A stretch of 64,000 nt of DNA from Dehalococcoidia bacterium. Its GTDB lineage: Bacteria > Chloroflexota > Dehalococcoidia > Lucifugimonadales > Lucifugimonadaceae. The DNA lies in the NCBI GenBank assembly GCA_029936155.1, contig JAPYUK010000001.1:1-64000 (forward strand), in the 5' to 3' direction. Made by a program: the position numbers and the translations under genes. This document shows positions 1 to 9,600 of this stretch, piece after piece; within the stretch, counting starts at the first letter, position 1, and every line of letters starts with the position of its first letter. The notes below the pieces were generated by a model. It had not been told where the DNA came from. It did no database searches and saw only the letters and a list, made by a program, of their open reading frames with translations.

Positions 1-39
1 TTCCTTGAATTGACAACCGAAGAGAATTTAGGCGAGTAG
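1..39 (+). CDS. ABC transporter ATPase, C-terminal tail (partial)
   Basis: The first 12 codons and a TAG stop (37-39) read FLELTTEENLGE. A short Phe-Leu-Glu-Leu-Thr tail is typical of the C-terminus of ABC-2 type ATPases, and the next gene, three bases later, is the matching permease. The rest of the gene lies outside the window. This is inference from a very short piece plus context. Confidence 0.6.
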   Translation, partial: FLELTTEENLGE

Positions 40-42
40 GAA

Positions 43-804
43 TTGCGTTTCATATCCGTCATAGCGATCAAAGAGATTCGCACATATTTCGCCTCGCCAA
101 TGGCCTACGTGGTTTCAGCGGCATTCCTGGCAATTACCGGCTTCTTCTTTGTAGCGTCGGTTTCCGACGCTTTTGCAGAAGCCAGCATCCGTGGCTATTT
201 GGCCGGTGCCATCTTCTTCATGATTTTCATGTCGCCAGCTCTTACGATGCGACTGATAGCTGAAGAGCAGAAACTTGGCACTCTGGAACTGCTTCTCACG
301 TCCCCTCTACGGGAATTTGAGATTGTGTTCGGCAAGTTCATCGCCGCATTTGTGATGACGATGATCATGGTTGGTCTTTCGCTCTACTTCGTGGTCGTCT
401 TGTTCGTCTACGGCGACCCGGACATCGGCCCGTTGTTAAGCGGCCTACTTGGACTAACCCTGTACGCAGCAGCAACTATTGCAGTTGGGTTGTTCGCATC
501 GTCACTGAGCAGTAACCAGATTGTGGGACTGGTCGTTGGTTCTGGGATTCTGACGGCACTAACGATTATCGATTTTGTGAGTGCCCGTCTTTCAGGCGTG
601 GCAGCGCAAGTTCTCGACAGTTTTCAGCTGGGTGCGTCGTTCTCAGTATTTGATCTTGATAGCTTCGGAGTTGCCGAAGGCGGCCACTTTGCAGACTTCG
701 CTAGGGGCATTATCTCGCTTACAGATATCGCCTATTACTCTTCATTAACAGCAGTGTTCTTGCTCCTCACAGTTCTTGTGTTGGAAGCAAGGCGATGGCG
801 CTAG
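43..804 (+). CDS. ABC-2 type permease, GldF-like
   Basis: Membrane permease of an ABC export system resembling the gliding-associated GldA-GldF-GldG type. The 253-residue protein has about six hydrophobic segments (roughly residues 18-38, 50-72, 97-120, 133-156, 162-182 and 227-247) and the ABC-2 signature region with EEQKLGTLELLLTSPL near residue 73. It starts at TTG three bases after the preceding ATPase stop and is followed after 14 bases by a GldG-like partner, so the genes form one operon. Gliding itself is not implied; many non-gliding bacteria carry this set. Confidence 0.85.
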   Translation: MRFISVIAIKEIRTYFASPMAYVVSAAFLAITGFFFVASVSDAFAEASIRGYLAGAIFFMIFMSPALTMRLIAEEQKLGTLELLLTSPLREFEIVFGKFIAAFVMTMIMVGLSLYFVVVLFVYGDPDIGPLLSGLLGLTLYAAATIAVGLFASSLSSNQIVGLVVGSGILTALTIIDFVSARLSGVAAQVLDSFQLGASFSVFDLDSFGVAEGGHFADFARGIISLTDIAYYSSLTAVFLLLTVLVLEARRWR

Positions 805-818
805 GCCAGTATCAGTAG

Positions 819-2576
819 ATGTCAACAGAGCAGCAGAACAGGCCAGACAGTCGGCCATCCCCAGATTCCGTTCGTGAAAAGACTTCCGTTCTCGGAGGTC
901 TGAAGAACAACACGCGTTCGATACGTCAGGCACTCGCACTCATCGGTGTCGGTGCAATCGTATTCGGTGTGTTGATATGGATTTTCCTGCGAGGCCTAGA
1001 AGGTCCTTCGTTCACCGTCATGGGCGTCGGTCTTGCACTATTGCTAGTCGATGCGGTCATCTCGCTGGCAACAGTTCGCCAGGCGTTATTTGGTCGAAGA
1101 GGTCGTTACGGACTCAACACCGCGATCGTGTTTATCGTTTTCCTAACGATCGCAGTAATAGTCAACTACACCCTTTTCTGGGCTGTGGACCGACCGAATC
1201 CGGCCGGATGGCTGCGTGTGGATACGACAGCTACCAAGCAGTTCCTTCTTGAGGAACAGGTTGTTAACACGCTCGAAAACTTGAGAGAGCCGATCAAGAT
1301 CACCGTCTTTATGACTACCAACTCGGCGGCTGGTGCCGCTGCATGGCGAGACACCGACGACATGCTTAGCGAGTTCCGACGTCGTTCAGGTGATTTCGAA
1401 CTGACTTACGAGCAGGTCGACCCCGAACTGGATCCGACCACCGCTACTGCTCTAGGAGTGACACAGTTCCCCGCTCTCGCAATTGAGGGAATTGAAAGTC
1501 GTCGTCTGGACGTGGTTGTTGGGGACAATCCGAACGATGGCCCTGATATTTTCACCGAACAGCAGGTTGTGACGAGCCTTCTCGTCATCAACCAGATAGC
1601 CCAGAAGAAGATCACCTTTATCACTGGTCACTCTGAACGCGATGTGACAGATGTAACGGAGATTTCTGGACTTGGGCTTGCTGGACGAGCTCTCAACAGG
1701 GAGAACTACATCGTTCTCGTTGAGACCTTGCAGGAACTCGGAACGCGGATGGCCATTGGCAATCCGCAAGAAATGCCGGCAGCCCTCGTATTTGCTGGTC
1801 CGACACAGGACCTATTGCCGTTCGATCAGCAGGTATTGCTCGATTACGCCCGGTCTGGTGGCAGCATCCTGTTCATGTTCGAACCGTACGTCACTCCAGA
1901 TAGCTTCAAACAGTTCCTCTCCCGATACGCAGTGGCGATTGCTGACGGTCAGGCTGCAGATATCTCAAGCTTTGTTGCTCCGAGCCCGACGTTCATCCAG
2001 GTGAAGAGGAGCAATGGACAGCTTCCACCAAACCCGGTTACCGATGGTTTCGAGGTGCTTTACCTGCCCGGTACGACTCACTTTGGCTGGACGGTGGACC
2101 CGCAGTCGGTTCCGTTAGCGAATGAAACCACGCCGCTTGTGAATCAAGGCGTTATTGCATCGACCACTCTAAATAGTTGGTCGGAGACTGATCCCAACAC
2201 ATTGGATTTCGATCTGAACACTGAGGTGGCCGGCCCTCTGCCAATCGCAATCGTTGTCGAAGCAGTGGGAGAGTTGGCCGGTGGTGTATATAGCGACGGT
2301 GAAGGGCTAATAACTCTGAACATGGTGCTGATTGGTGACACGGATTTTGCCACCAACAACTATTTCAGCTCGGCGAACAACTCTGATCTGTTCGTAAACG
2401 CAGTGAATTTTCTTGCGGACGATTTCGAACTGATTTCAATACGTGAGAAGACCGATTCGAACCGCCAATTATTCCTTACTCGGAACGAGCGTGATTTCGT
2501 ACGTTGGTCTGGCTGGCTGTTGATGCCCGGTCTCATCAGTATTTTCGGGTTCTGGACCTGGTGGAGAAGGCGCTAA
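819..2576 (+). CDS. GldG-like ABC transporter accessory protein
   Basis: Large extracytoplasmic component of the same ABC system. The 585 residues begin with a cytoplasmic stretch followed by three hydrophobic helices (about 38-57, 65-86, 103-123), then a long soluble region with the GldG-type layout, including ITFITGHSERD near residue 267, and end in one C-terminal helix and WWRRR. This architecture is that of the ABC-type uncharacterised transport family (GldG/DUF4350-like). It ends two bases before the next ATG. The transported substrate cannot be told from sequence. Confidence 0.85.
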   Translation: MSTEQQNRPDSRPSPDSVREKTSVLGGLKNNTRSIRQALALIGVGAIVFGVLIWIFLRGLEGPSFTVMGVGLALLLVDAVISLATVRQALFGRRGRYGLNTAIVFIVFLTIAVIVNYTLFWAVDRPNPAGWLRVDTTATKQFLLEEQVVNTLENLREPIKITVFMTTNSAAGAAAWRDTDDMLSEFRRRSGDFELTYEQVDPELDPTTATALGVTQFPALAIEGIESRRLDVVVGDNPNDGPDIFTEQQVVTSLLVINQIAQKKITFITGHSERDVTDVTEISGLGLAGRALNRENYIVLVETLQELGTRMAIGNPQEMPAALVFAGPTQDLLPFDQQVLLDYARSGGSILFMFEPYVTPDSFKQFLSRYAVAIADGQAADISSFVAPSPTFIQVKRSNGQLPPNPVTDGFEVLYLPGTTHFGWTVDPQSVPLANETTPLVNQGVIASTTLNSWSETDPNTLDFDLNTEVAGPLPIAIVVEAVGELAGGVYSDGEGLITLNMVLIGDTDFATNNYFSSANNSDLFVNAVNFLADDFELISIREKTDSNRQLFLTRNERDFVRWSGWLLMPGLISIFGFWTWWRRR

Positions 2577-2578
2577 AA

Positions 2579-3589
2579 ATGAATCTGCGCCTGATGCTCG
2601 TACTCATAACGATCCTTTCCTATGTCGCAATTGGTGTGACGTGGGTGATCACCAATCCAACCGAAGAAGCCGTCGAAGATAATCCGCCATTCTTCTATAC
2701 GCTGGACACTAATGATCTGCGGAACATCAGGATCGACACAGGCGATGCAGAAACCAGTTGGTCGCTCAAGGACGGTACGCGACGTTGGTATTTCGATGAC
2801 CTGAACGAAGTTCCAGCTGATCTGTTCCGGTGGGGTGGAATTACGCAGCTACTCGGAGGTCCACGGACTCAGCGAGTGCTCGCACCAAACATTGATGATC
2901 TCGCCACTTACGGTCTCGATCAGCCGAGTGCTACGTTCTCAGTCACTCTCCGGGACGATTCGAATGTCACACTTGTTCTCGGGGATCTGACACCCGATGG
3001 TTCAAGCAACTACGCGCGTGTCGAAGGCTTTCCCCAACTCGTGCTTGTCGACGCAACTTGGGGTGCGGTTCTCGAGCGCCTCGTGGACGAACCGCCTTTG
3101 CCAGAGTGGTATTACACGCTGTCGGGCCAAGTTCGAGAAGTCATTCTTTTCGACAACAACGAAGTACTGCGAGCGTACGGTTACGACAGAGAGATCGACG
3201 TGTGGACTGTCTGCGATGTTCCACTTGCCACCGACCCGTGCACAGGACCCCAGTTGGGTGATTCTGAGGCAATTGATATCGAGATTGCTCACTTTGGAAA
3301 TCCGCAGATCATTGGCGCGGTCGAGCTCAATCTTGCCGACGAAGAAGATTACGAGCAATACGGCACGGTTCTGGAGTCGCCATACATTGCGTTGCGAATC
3401 GAGAATCAATCTGCACAGAACGTGATCGAAGTCACTCGTCTAACGATGACAATTGGTGATGAAACGGAAGACGGCCTATCACGCTTTGCTGTCGCAAATG
3501 AGACATCGGACGTCATCATGGTCGACAAGGTCTGGGCAGATCGCGTACTTGAGCTGTTCTACGGCGATGTCCTCGCCGACAACAGCTAG
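2579..3589 (+). CDS. DUF4340 domain protein
   Basis: Membrane-anchored protein of the DUF4340 family, which commonly follows GldG-like genes. The chosen start is the ATG two bases after the gldG-like stop; an upstream GTG would lie inside the previous gene. Residues 5-22 form one N-terminal membrane segment. The exported remainder carries repeats of the DUF4340 type, with YGLDQPSATFSVTL near residue 105 and V(L/V)GDLTPDG. It is 336 residues long. It probably works with the neighbouring exporter at the cell surface; function is not established. Confidence 0.8.
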   Translation: MNLRLMLVLITILSYVAIGVTWVITNPTEEAVEDNPPFFYTLDTNDLRNIRIDTGDAETSWSLKDGTRRWYFDDLNEVPADLFRWGGITQLLGGPRTQRVLAPNIDDLATYGLDQPSATFSVTLRDDSNVTLVLGDLTPDGSSNYARVEGFPQLVLVDATWGAVLERLVDEPPLPEWYYTLSGQVREVILFDNNEVLRAYGYDREIDVWTVCDVPLATDPCTGPQLGDSEAIDIEIAHFGNPQIIGAVELNLADEEDYEQYGTVLESPYIALRIENQSAQNVIEVTRLTMTIGDETEDGLSRFAVANETSDVIMVDKVWADRVLELFYGDVLADNS

Positions 3590-3768
3590 AACGTTGGTAC
3601 GGTCCGGATTTCTCAGTTAGTAGCCGTTCTCCCAACCGTGGTCGCGTTTGGCTTTAATCTGCTAATTAGTGGGCTTCCACTCAGTCGTCGCTAGGGTTAG
3701 ACGCGACTCGATCACCCCAGTACTGCCTTAGCCACTCACGCCGTCCACTGAAGGCGGTTCGAGTCGAA

Positions 3769-6700
3769 TTAGGTAGTCAGGTTGCGATAGAGCTGGGGCA
3801 GGCGCTTCGGAAGCAAGCTAATGTCTGACAGCACTTCATAACTGAAGTCTTCCATCATCGTTTTCATGTAGTCGTGACCTGCTTTGTCGACAGTCAGACA
3901 GAATGGTGTGATGCCCGCCTGGCGTGCCTCGATCAACGATTGCCGGGTATCGTGTACTGCGTATTCTTTCTCAACACCCTCACGAGAGTATCCGCGGTCC
4001 TGCGGTCGTCCATCAGAGATTAAGAACAGGAATCTAGATCGTGCTTCGACCTCGGCGAGCTTGGCTGCCGTGTGACGAATCGCTGGTCCCATTCGAGTCG
4101 CATGAAGCGGTGCAATGCGATCAATTCGGCGGGGAACGATATCGGTGAATTTCTCGTCGAGATCTTTGATTGTGTAGAACTCGACGTTTTCCCGACCGTA
4201 TCCCGAGAATCCATATATTCCGTAAGCATCGCCAAGCGCTTCGAGTGAGTTGACCAGAAGCGTGATGCCTTCCTTCTCAACGTCCACGATTCGCTTGTAC
4301 GTACGGCGCAAGCCCTCTGAGCGACGTGAGCGCAGCCAGACCATGTACTCGACAGGGTCATCAGGTGCGCCCCAATCGTCGGACGGTTTCTTTGCTTCGT
4401 CGATGGCTTCTGCCGTTGATGCTGACAGGTCCAGCAGGAACGCTACGGCGACTGAACGCTCATTCTTGTTCCTACGCCAGAAAAGTTTTTCATCTGGCGA
4501 CACGCCTACACGCAGGTCGATCAGTGCCTCAAGCACGGCGTCGAGATCATGCTCTTCGCCGTCTTCGAGTCGTTTTTGCTTCCTGTACATCTCGGGAATG
4601 ACCAGCTCGAACTGACGCTTGATCTGTGCAACGAGACCTTGATTCTCGGCGAGTGTTTCGCGGAAGAAATTCGGTTCACCGTCGGTCATGATCTTTTCGT
4701 GAACCATGCACCAGTCGGGTTTGTATTCGTTGGCTCGGAAATCCCACTCCGGGTAGGTAAAGGTGTCAGGTTCAGTTGCAGTGAGTGGCCCGCCATCTTC
4801 ATCGACGTGCTGTGAAGGTCCTGGTTGAAACTGCTGGTTTTCGGGATCGCGCTTCTGCAGCTCTTTCATCAGGTTTTCGATCATTTCTGAAACCTGCTGG
4901 TCGCCGCCTTCTTCACCTTCAGTCTGCTCCATCTCCATTTCAGGAGCATTCTTCATCATCTCTTCGAGCTGCTCTTGAGTGATCGGTTCCATCTCGCCGT
5001 GCTCAGTCATTTCACCGCTTTCCATCATCTGCATCTGCGAGAGCAGCTGGGAAAGCTCGGGTTTGAACTCGCCGCGATAGTCGACTTCCTGGGGAGATGA
5101 ATAGTCTTCTTCGCCTTCACCCTCGAACTCCTGCTCGCCGGTGCCTTCTTCTTTATCGCCTTCGCCCTCTCCTTCTGGAGATGGCTGCCCCATGAACTGC
5201 TGAATTACCTCTTCAGGATCGACAACATCTTCGTCATCGGAGCCGGAAGAATCTTCTTCTTCCTCTGGCTCGAGTTGCTCGAATTCGTCATCGTCCAGTT
5301 CATCGTTATCGATATCGATGAGGATTGAGTAGGCACGAATCGATGCTTCGGCAGCGTCCTCGACGATGGCGTCGATAGATGTGATCTTTCTGATCAGGCG
5401 GCGGAGCTTGCGTGCAGCATCCTTGTGCTCAGCAGGGACGATCATGTCGTCGACCTGATCGAGGCTGACCCTGATCATAAACTCGACAAGCGCCTCACGA
5501 GCGGGAAGCTCGGTGACGTCCGGGCGTGATTCGAGCGCTGCACTCCGGACGATGTTGTACATTTCCATCACGCCTGGGTAGAGTTCGGCGACGTAGCCGT
5601 CGATACGTGAGCTTTCGAGAACGGTGAACACGTCGAGCGCCAAACGGCGCTCCTGAAACAGGTCAAAGAACCTGCTCATGTCGGTGAGAAATTCCGGTGT
5701 CTCGGGCTCGGCCGCTTCCTGTGTGGCTTCTGCTGCGGCCTGATCGGCCGGCGGTTCGTGTCCAAACACGACAACCTGTGGCTTCTCAACGGTTTTCTTC
5801 TTGGCAGCTTCGTCGGCAGCCTTTGCAGCTTTTAGTTCCGATGCGCCGGGAAGGCGAGGTCGCAAATCGTCAAACAACAGCGATGGAATGTTAAAGTCAA
5901 ACGCGAATGATCCAAATTCAATGTGCCCGATCTGGTGGGTCGAAATGACTTTGAAGAAGCCGAAGTTTTCATCTTTGGTCGTGTATCGGTTGATAACAGA
6001 CGGCATGTAGATCGTTGTGCCTTCAGTAGTCGGCAGTTCGCCCTGGAACCAACCAATGTTCTTCTCAGCAAGCTGTTGAGCTGCCTGAACATCGATGGCG
6101 CGCCCAGTCAGCGCCAGACAGTACATCTGGATTATGTCTCTGACGCGAGAGAGCTCGATCGAAGACGATAGTGAATCGAGCATCTCTTGCGAGCGTGGAG
6201 ACTCGAGTTTGAAGTACGAGATTGCGGACTCATCGCTCTCACGAGCTATTTGAATGCCTTCCAACTGCCACTGCCCCATCTGCTCGAATGTAACGCGTTC
6301 CAGCACTTCAGGGACGATCTTGAGAAATTCGGGAGCGGCTGGAGCTGATACTGCTGCAATACCATCGGTCATTTCCAATAGGCGATCTCGCGTATCAGTT
6401 GGCACGCGGTTCACTGTGTTTGCACCGTCACGCAACATGCCAGCGGCATCGCTTACCCCTGTGATGACGAGACGGCGCGCCAAGGAAATGAGCGGTGCAC
6501 GGTGATTCGGCCCAAGCTCAACGAGAGATGCCGTGGCCGAGTCGAACAACACAGCCGTTTCACGCCACGACTTTTCCGCAACGATCTGTGCAAGGTTGAT
6601 AAACCGGTCTACGTCCCCAGTGATCTTCGGGAATAGCTCAATACCGGCGCCAAGAGCGTCACCGGCCTGATCGTACGAACGTCGGGAGAGGATCTCCAAA

Positions 6701-7206
6701 AATTCACCAAAGTGACAGAACTCCTCGAACGAAAGTGTTTCGAGTAGATCTGGAGTCGCTTCGAATAACCGGCAAGAAAGTGCTGAAGACTTCCAGGTTC
6801 CGCGGTAGAGCGCTCGGCATACGTTCGCCCAGTCGTCGATGTAACGGGGTCGCAGCCTGAGCATGGCTTTTGGGGATGACTTGAAATAAGCGACCGCGAG
6901 TGATGGCGAATCTTCGCAGAGTGACGTCCCTGTCTTTGCCCATTTCAGGAACTGGCCCGAGGGTAGCTGACGTTGAACGGCGACAGAGGCATCGAAGAAC
7001 TCTGCCGCTGCTTCCCATGACCGAACAGTCATGCGAGCGATCTCGAGACCTTCAGTAGCCCACTGCTGACAGGTCTCGTCGGCGAGTCGGCCAGAAAGCT
7101 TTTCGAGAGCAATTTCGTAGCGTTCGAGAACAGGAGCGGGGAACTGCTCGAGTTCTTTCCTAGTCACTTCAATAGCCGGCTGTTTTGGTTCGTCAGAACT
7201 AGTCAA
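3769..7206 (-). CDS. NorD/CbbO-like VWA-domain protein
   Basis: Very large (1145 residues) partner of the MoxR-family ATPase encoded upstream. Residues 1 to about 640 are helical and of unrecognised type. About 640-800 is strongly acidic low complexity (runs of Glu/Asp, with Met-rich stretches), similar in style to CobT and NorD. The C-terminal 240 residues form a von Willebrand A domain with a MIDAS site: DLSAS near residue 910, the Thr in HATRMGPA, and the Asp in LISDGRPQD. In characterised pairs (NorQD, CbbQO) such proteins activate a metalloenzyme; here no client gene is adjacent. It starts at TTG. Confidence 0.85.
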   Translation of the reverse strand: MTSSDEPKQPAIEVTRKELEQFPAPVLERYEIALEKLSGRLADETCQQWATEGLEIARMTVRSWEAAAEFFDASVAVQRQLPSGQFLKWAKTGTSLCEDSPSLAVAYFKSSPKAMLRLRPRYIDDWANVCRALYRGTWKSSALSCRLFEATPDLLETLSFEEFCHFGEFLEILSRRSYDQAGDALGAGIELFPKITGDVDRFINLAQIVAEKSWRETAVLFDSATASLVELGPNHRAPLISLARRLVITGVSDAAGMLRDGANTVNRVPTDTRDRLLEMTDGIAAVSAPAAPEFLKIVPEVLERVTFEQMGQWQLEGIQIARESDESAISYFKLESPRSQEMLDSLSSSIELSRVRDIIQMYCLALTGRAIDVQAAQQLAEKNIGWFQGELPTTEGTTIYMPSVINRYTTKDENFGFFKVISTHQIGHIEFGSFAFDFNIPSLLFDDLRPRLPGASELKAAKAADEAAKKKTVEKPQVVVFGHEPPADQAAAEATQEAAEPETPEFLTDMSRFFDLFQERRLALDVFTVLESSRIDGYVAELYPGVMEMYNIVRSAALESRPDVTELPAREALVEFMIRVSLDQVDDMIVPAEHKDAARKLRRLIRKITSIDAIVEDAAEASIRAYSILIDIDNDELDDDEFEQLEPEEEEDSSGSDDEDVVDPEEVIQQFMGQPSPEGEGEGDKEEGTGEQEFEGEGEEDYSSPQEVDYRGEFKPELSQLLSQMQMMESGEMTEHGEMEPITQEQLEEMMKNAPEMEMEQTEGEEGGDQQVSEMIENLMKELQKRDPENQQFQPGPSQHVDEDGGPLTATEPDTFTYPEWDFRANEYKPDWCMVHEKIMTDGEPNFFRETLAENQGLVAQIKRQFELVIPEMYRKQKRLEDGEEHDLDAVLEALIDLRVGVSPDEKLFWRRNKNERSVAVAFLLDLSASTAEAIDEAKKPSDDWGAPDDPVEYMVWLRSRRSEGLRRTYKRIVDVEKEGITLLVNSLEALGDAYGIYGFSGYGRENVEFYTIKDLDEKFTDIVPRRIDRIAPLHATRMGPAIRHTAAKLAEVEARSRFLFLISDGRPQDRGYSREGVEKEYAVHDTRQSLIEARQAGITPFCLTVDKAGHDYMKTMMEDFSYEVLSDISLLPKRLPQLYRNLTT

Positions 7207-7234
7207 TTCTGTTCTCGCCCTTTTTCAGACTCTC

Positions 7235-7822
7235 TCACGCCGCGTTCATAACAATGTCGATGGTGTTCGCAATGATCCAGGCAGATGCTCCCCAGATGAT
7301 GCGATCCTCGTAAGCGTAGGCAACCATCTCTCGCCTACTACCGTTGCGGATGATCGTGATCGTCCGCTTCGATATGTCGTCCACAAATACTCGTACTGGG
7401 ATATTGACCACTTCAGCAACTTCGCCAGCTTCGGGTGTGAGCCGCACTTCGTCGGTAACACGCCCGGCGTATGGCCACACCTCGAATCCTGAAGAAGTAT
7501 CGACTGGCTTCATCCCGCACCAGATGTCGATTTCGCTCGAATCAATCCCCAGCTCTTCTCTTGTTTCACGTAACGCTGCCGCCATCGCCGACTCGTCCGT
7601 GTCATCGATCTTGCCACCCGGAAACGCCCACTCACCACCGTGGTGCCTCATGTTGGCTGCTCGTTTGATCATCAGTACGCATGGTTCCCCGTTGGCGATG
7701 CTGAATAACAGCGATACAGCCGCGGGAGGACTGCTACCCAGTGCATCCTGCTCAATTTTCGGATCAGAATGCGATCTCAGAGTAGTTTCGAGCCGTTGTA
7801 TCGTGAGCTTGGATGTGTTCAC
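7235..7822 (-). CDS. Nudix hydrolase, CoA pyrophosphatase (NudL) type
   Basis: 195-residue Nudix protein of the CoA/acyl-CoA diphosphatase branch. The variant motif is clear: RAANMRHHGGEWAFPGGKID followed by ALRETREELG, which supplies the REtrEE metal-binding glutamates. It starts with GTG overlapping the stop of the NorQ-like ATPase gene in a GTGA, so it is translationally coupled. It lies between the ATPase and the VWA gene, interrupting the usual pair. The CoA assignment rests on the HxGEWAFPGG flank and is family-level. Confidence 0.85.
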   Translation of the reverse strand: MNTSKLTIQRLETTLRSHSDPKIEQDALGSSPPAAVSLLFSIANGEPCVLMIKRAANMRHHGGEWAFPGGKIDDTDESAMAAALRETREELGIDSSEIDIWCGMKPVDTSSGFEVWPYAGRVTDEVRLTPEAGEVAEVVNIPVRVFVDDISKRTITIIRNGSRREMVAYAYEDRIIWGASAWIIANTIDIVMNAA

Positions 7823-8703
7823 GCGAAGATCGAAGTTACAACCTCGTCGATGCTGCGTTGGATCTGCGGGTCATCAGTGATACCCCAGGTAACGGATACC
7901 TGACATGCACGACGATTCGACACGCCTTCTTTGATGAGGCGACCTGCATAGATAAGCATTCGTGTGCTTGCGCCTTCTTCCAGGCCATGCTCACGAAGGT
8001 TTCGGATTTTCACACCGAGTCTTGCCAAACGCTCAGCAGTTTCAAGTTCGCAACCCGACTCGTAGGCGATGATTTGTGCTTCACGCTCTTCGTCCGGGAA
8101 GTCAAATTCAAGTGCGACGAATCGCTGACGGGTACTGTGTTTTAGGTCCTTGAGTGCATTCTGGTAGCCAGGGTTGTACGAAACAACCAATAAGAAACCA
8201 TCGGCAGCGTCAATGGTTGTACCAAGCTTGTCGATCGTCAGTGAACGACGGTGGTCGGTAAGTGGGTGAATGATGACGGTGGTGTCTTTTCTAGCCTCAA
8301 CGATTTCGTCGAGGTAGCAGATTCCACCGTATTTGACTGCGCGGGTTAGCGGACCATCGATCCAGCGTGTGCCGTCGGCATCAAGTAAGTAGCGTCCAAC
8401 GAGGTCGCTGGCTGTCAGGTCTTCGTGACATGCGACCGTGATTAGCGGGAGTTTTTCGTCCGTTTTACTGGGCGACGCGCCGTTGGGGTTCCGCTTTGCA
8501 ATACCCTCGCTCAATCGCCATGCCATGTGCTCAACGAAACGGGTTTTTCCGGTTCCGGTCGGGCCTTTCAGCAAGATTGGAACTCGCTGACGATAGGCCG
8601 ATTCAAAAATTTCGATCTCGTCAGAAGTCGATACGTAAAACGGCTCGTCCGCTACGTAATATTCTTCGATGTTCCGCTCGTTGTATTTCTGCTGTGTGGC
8701 CAT
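7819..8703 (-). CDS. NorQ/CbbQ-like MoxR AAA+ ATPase
   Basis: 294-residue AAA+ ATPase of the NorQ/CbbQ/GpvN branch. Walker A is KGPTGTGKTRF (near residue 42), Walker B is ICYLDEIVEA (near residue 122), and sensor and C-terminal arginine regions follow. Members form rings that remodel a metalloenzyme together with a VWA partner, here the 1145-residue protein two genes downstream. The gene overlaps the Nudix gene by four bases. CoaE lies 89 bases upstream on the same strand. Confidence 0.9.
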   Translation of the reverse strand: MATQQKYNERNIEEYYVADEPFYVSTSDEIEIFESAYRQRVPILLKGPTGTGKTRFVEHMAWRLSEGIAKRNPNGASPSKTDEKLPLITVACHEDLTASDLVGRYLLDADGTRWIDGPLTRAVKYGGICYLDEIVEARKDTTVIIHPLTDHRRSLTIDKLGTTIDAADGFLLVVSYNPGYQNALKDLKHSTRQRFVALEFDFPDEEREAQIIAYESGCELETAERLARLGVKIRNLREHGLEEGASTRMLIYAGRLIKEGVSNRRACQVSVTWGITDDPQIQRSIDEVVTSIFA

Positions 8704-8792
8704 TTAGCACTCGCGCCTAGAAGGCGTTTCCTCACCGATTTATCCGGTGAACTACTTGGAATGAGGTCCCGTTTTTTATTGGCGATTTTGAT

Positions 8793-9398
8793 TTATCTAT
8801 TTCGTTTTTCTGGGATCGACTCCCAGAGCTCGACTATTTGATCACGCAGATCATCAAGAGTTGTGTTGTTTTCGATGACCAGATCAGCTATCGATTTACG
8901 TTCGTCCGAGGTCAACTGTGCAGCTACCCTCGCGCCTGTCTCAGATTCATCCAGACCTGATCGTTGCTCGACTCGTTTGACAATATCACCTCTCGGTGAT
9001 TCTACCGTCCAGACGATGTCTGCCAATCGATCCCATCCCGGTTCGTAAAGCTTTGCTGCCTCGAACACAACAACTTTGGTTCCGCGTTTTTCCTCTTCTG
9101 CAAGGCGAGCCTCGATCATCTCTTCGACGACTGGCCAAACAATTTCCTCAAGCTCCAAACGTCGGGCTGGATCAGAAAAAACGATCTTCCCCAAAGATTT
9201 CCTATCGATAAAACCGGAGGGGTCTAGTACGTCATTTCCGAACTGGCTGACAATCGCTTCGTGAGCCTTTGTTCCAGGCAGATAAGACGAGTGCGCAACC
9301 TTGTCCGACTCGATCACCACCGCCCCCAGTTCAAGAAGAACGTGTATAACCTCGGTTTTTCCGGTACCAATACCGCCGGTAAGGCCGATGACTAACAC
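8793..9398 (-). CDS. coaE: Dephospho-CoA kinase
   Basis: Last enzyme of coenzyme A synthesis, phosphorylating the 3-prime hydroxyl of dephospho-CoA with ATP. The 201 residues are of normal family length and begin with the P-loop LTGGIGTGKTEV. The substrate-binding Asp in ESDKVAH and the lid region follow. Its position next to a CoA-type Nudix hydrolase is suggestive of linked CoA turnover, which is inference only. The gene is divergent from selA. Confidence 0.93.
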   Translation of the reverse strand: MLVIGLTGGIGTGKTEVIHVLLELGAVVIESDKVAHSSYLPGTKAHEAIVSQFGNDVLDPSGFIDRKSLGKIVFSDPARRLELEEIVWPVVEEMIEARLAEEEKRGTKVVVFEAAKLYEPGWDRLADIVWTVESPRGDIVKRVEQRSGLDESETGARVAAQLTSDERKSIADLVIENNTTLDDLRDQIVELWESIPEKRNR

Positions 9399-9600
9399 TT
9401 ATGCTCCCAATTGTGCCCGGTTAGTTATGTGGCGAACCGATTAATCTTACGCCCGTGCGTTCGTTATCGCAGTGCTATTTCCAACTAGATTGCGGTTAGG
9501 CGGTAGTAAACTTTTGTTACCAGTGTTGCCCAGAAGTAGTTTCGGGAGGGAAACTTGGTCAGTATTTTTTTTCGTACACACCTCAGTTTGGAGAACGCTT

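Noticed and set aside
7344-7880. 178-codon plus-strand ORF across the Nudix gene
   Set aside because: Antisense shadow of two clearly recognised minus-strand genes; Ser/Arg-rich composition typical of shadows.
8732-8750. TCACCG...CGGTGA 6-bp hairpin between coaE and the NorQ-like gene as a terminator
   Set aside because: Short stem and no U-tract in the minus direction; not distinguishable from chance.
9472-9600. 43-codon N-terminal extension of selA
   Set aside because: It is not like SelA and lacks a ribosome site, while GTG 9601 has GGAGA and the normal family start.
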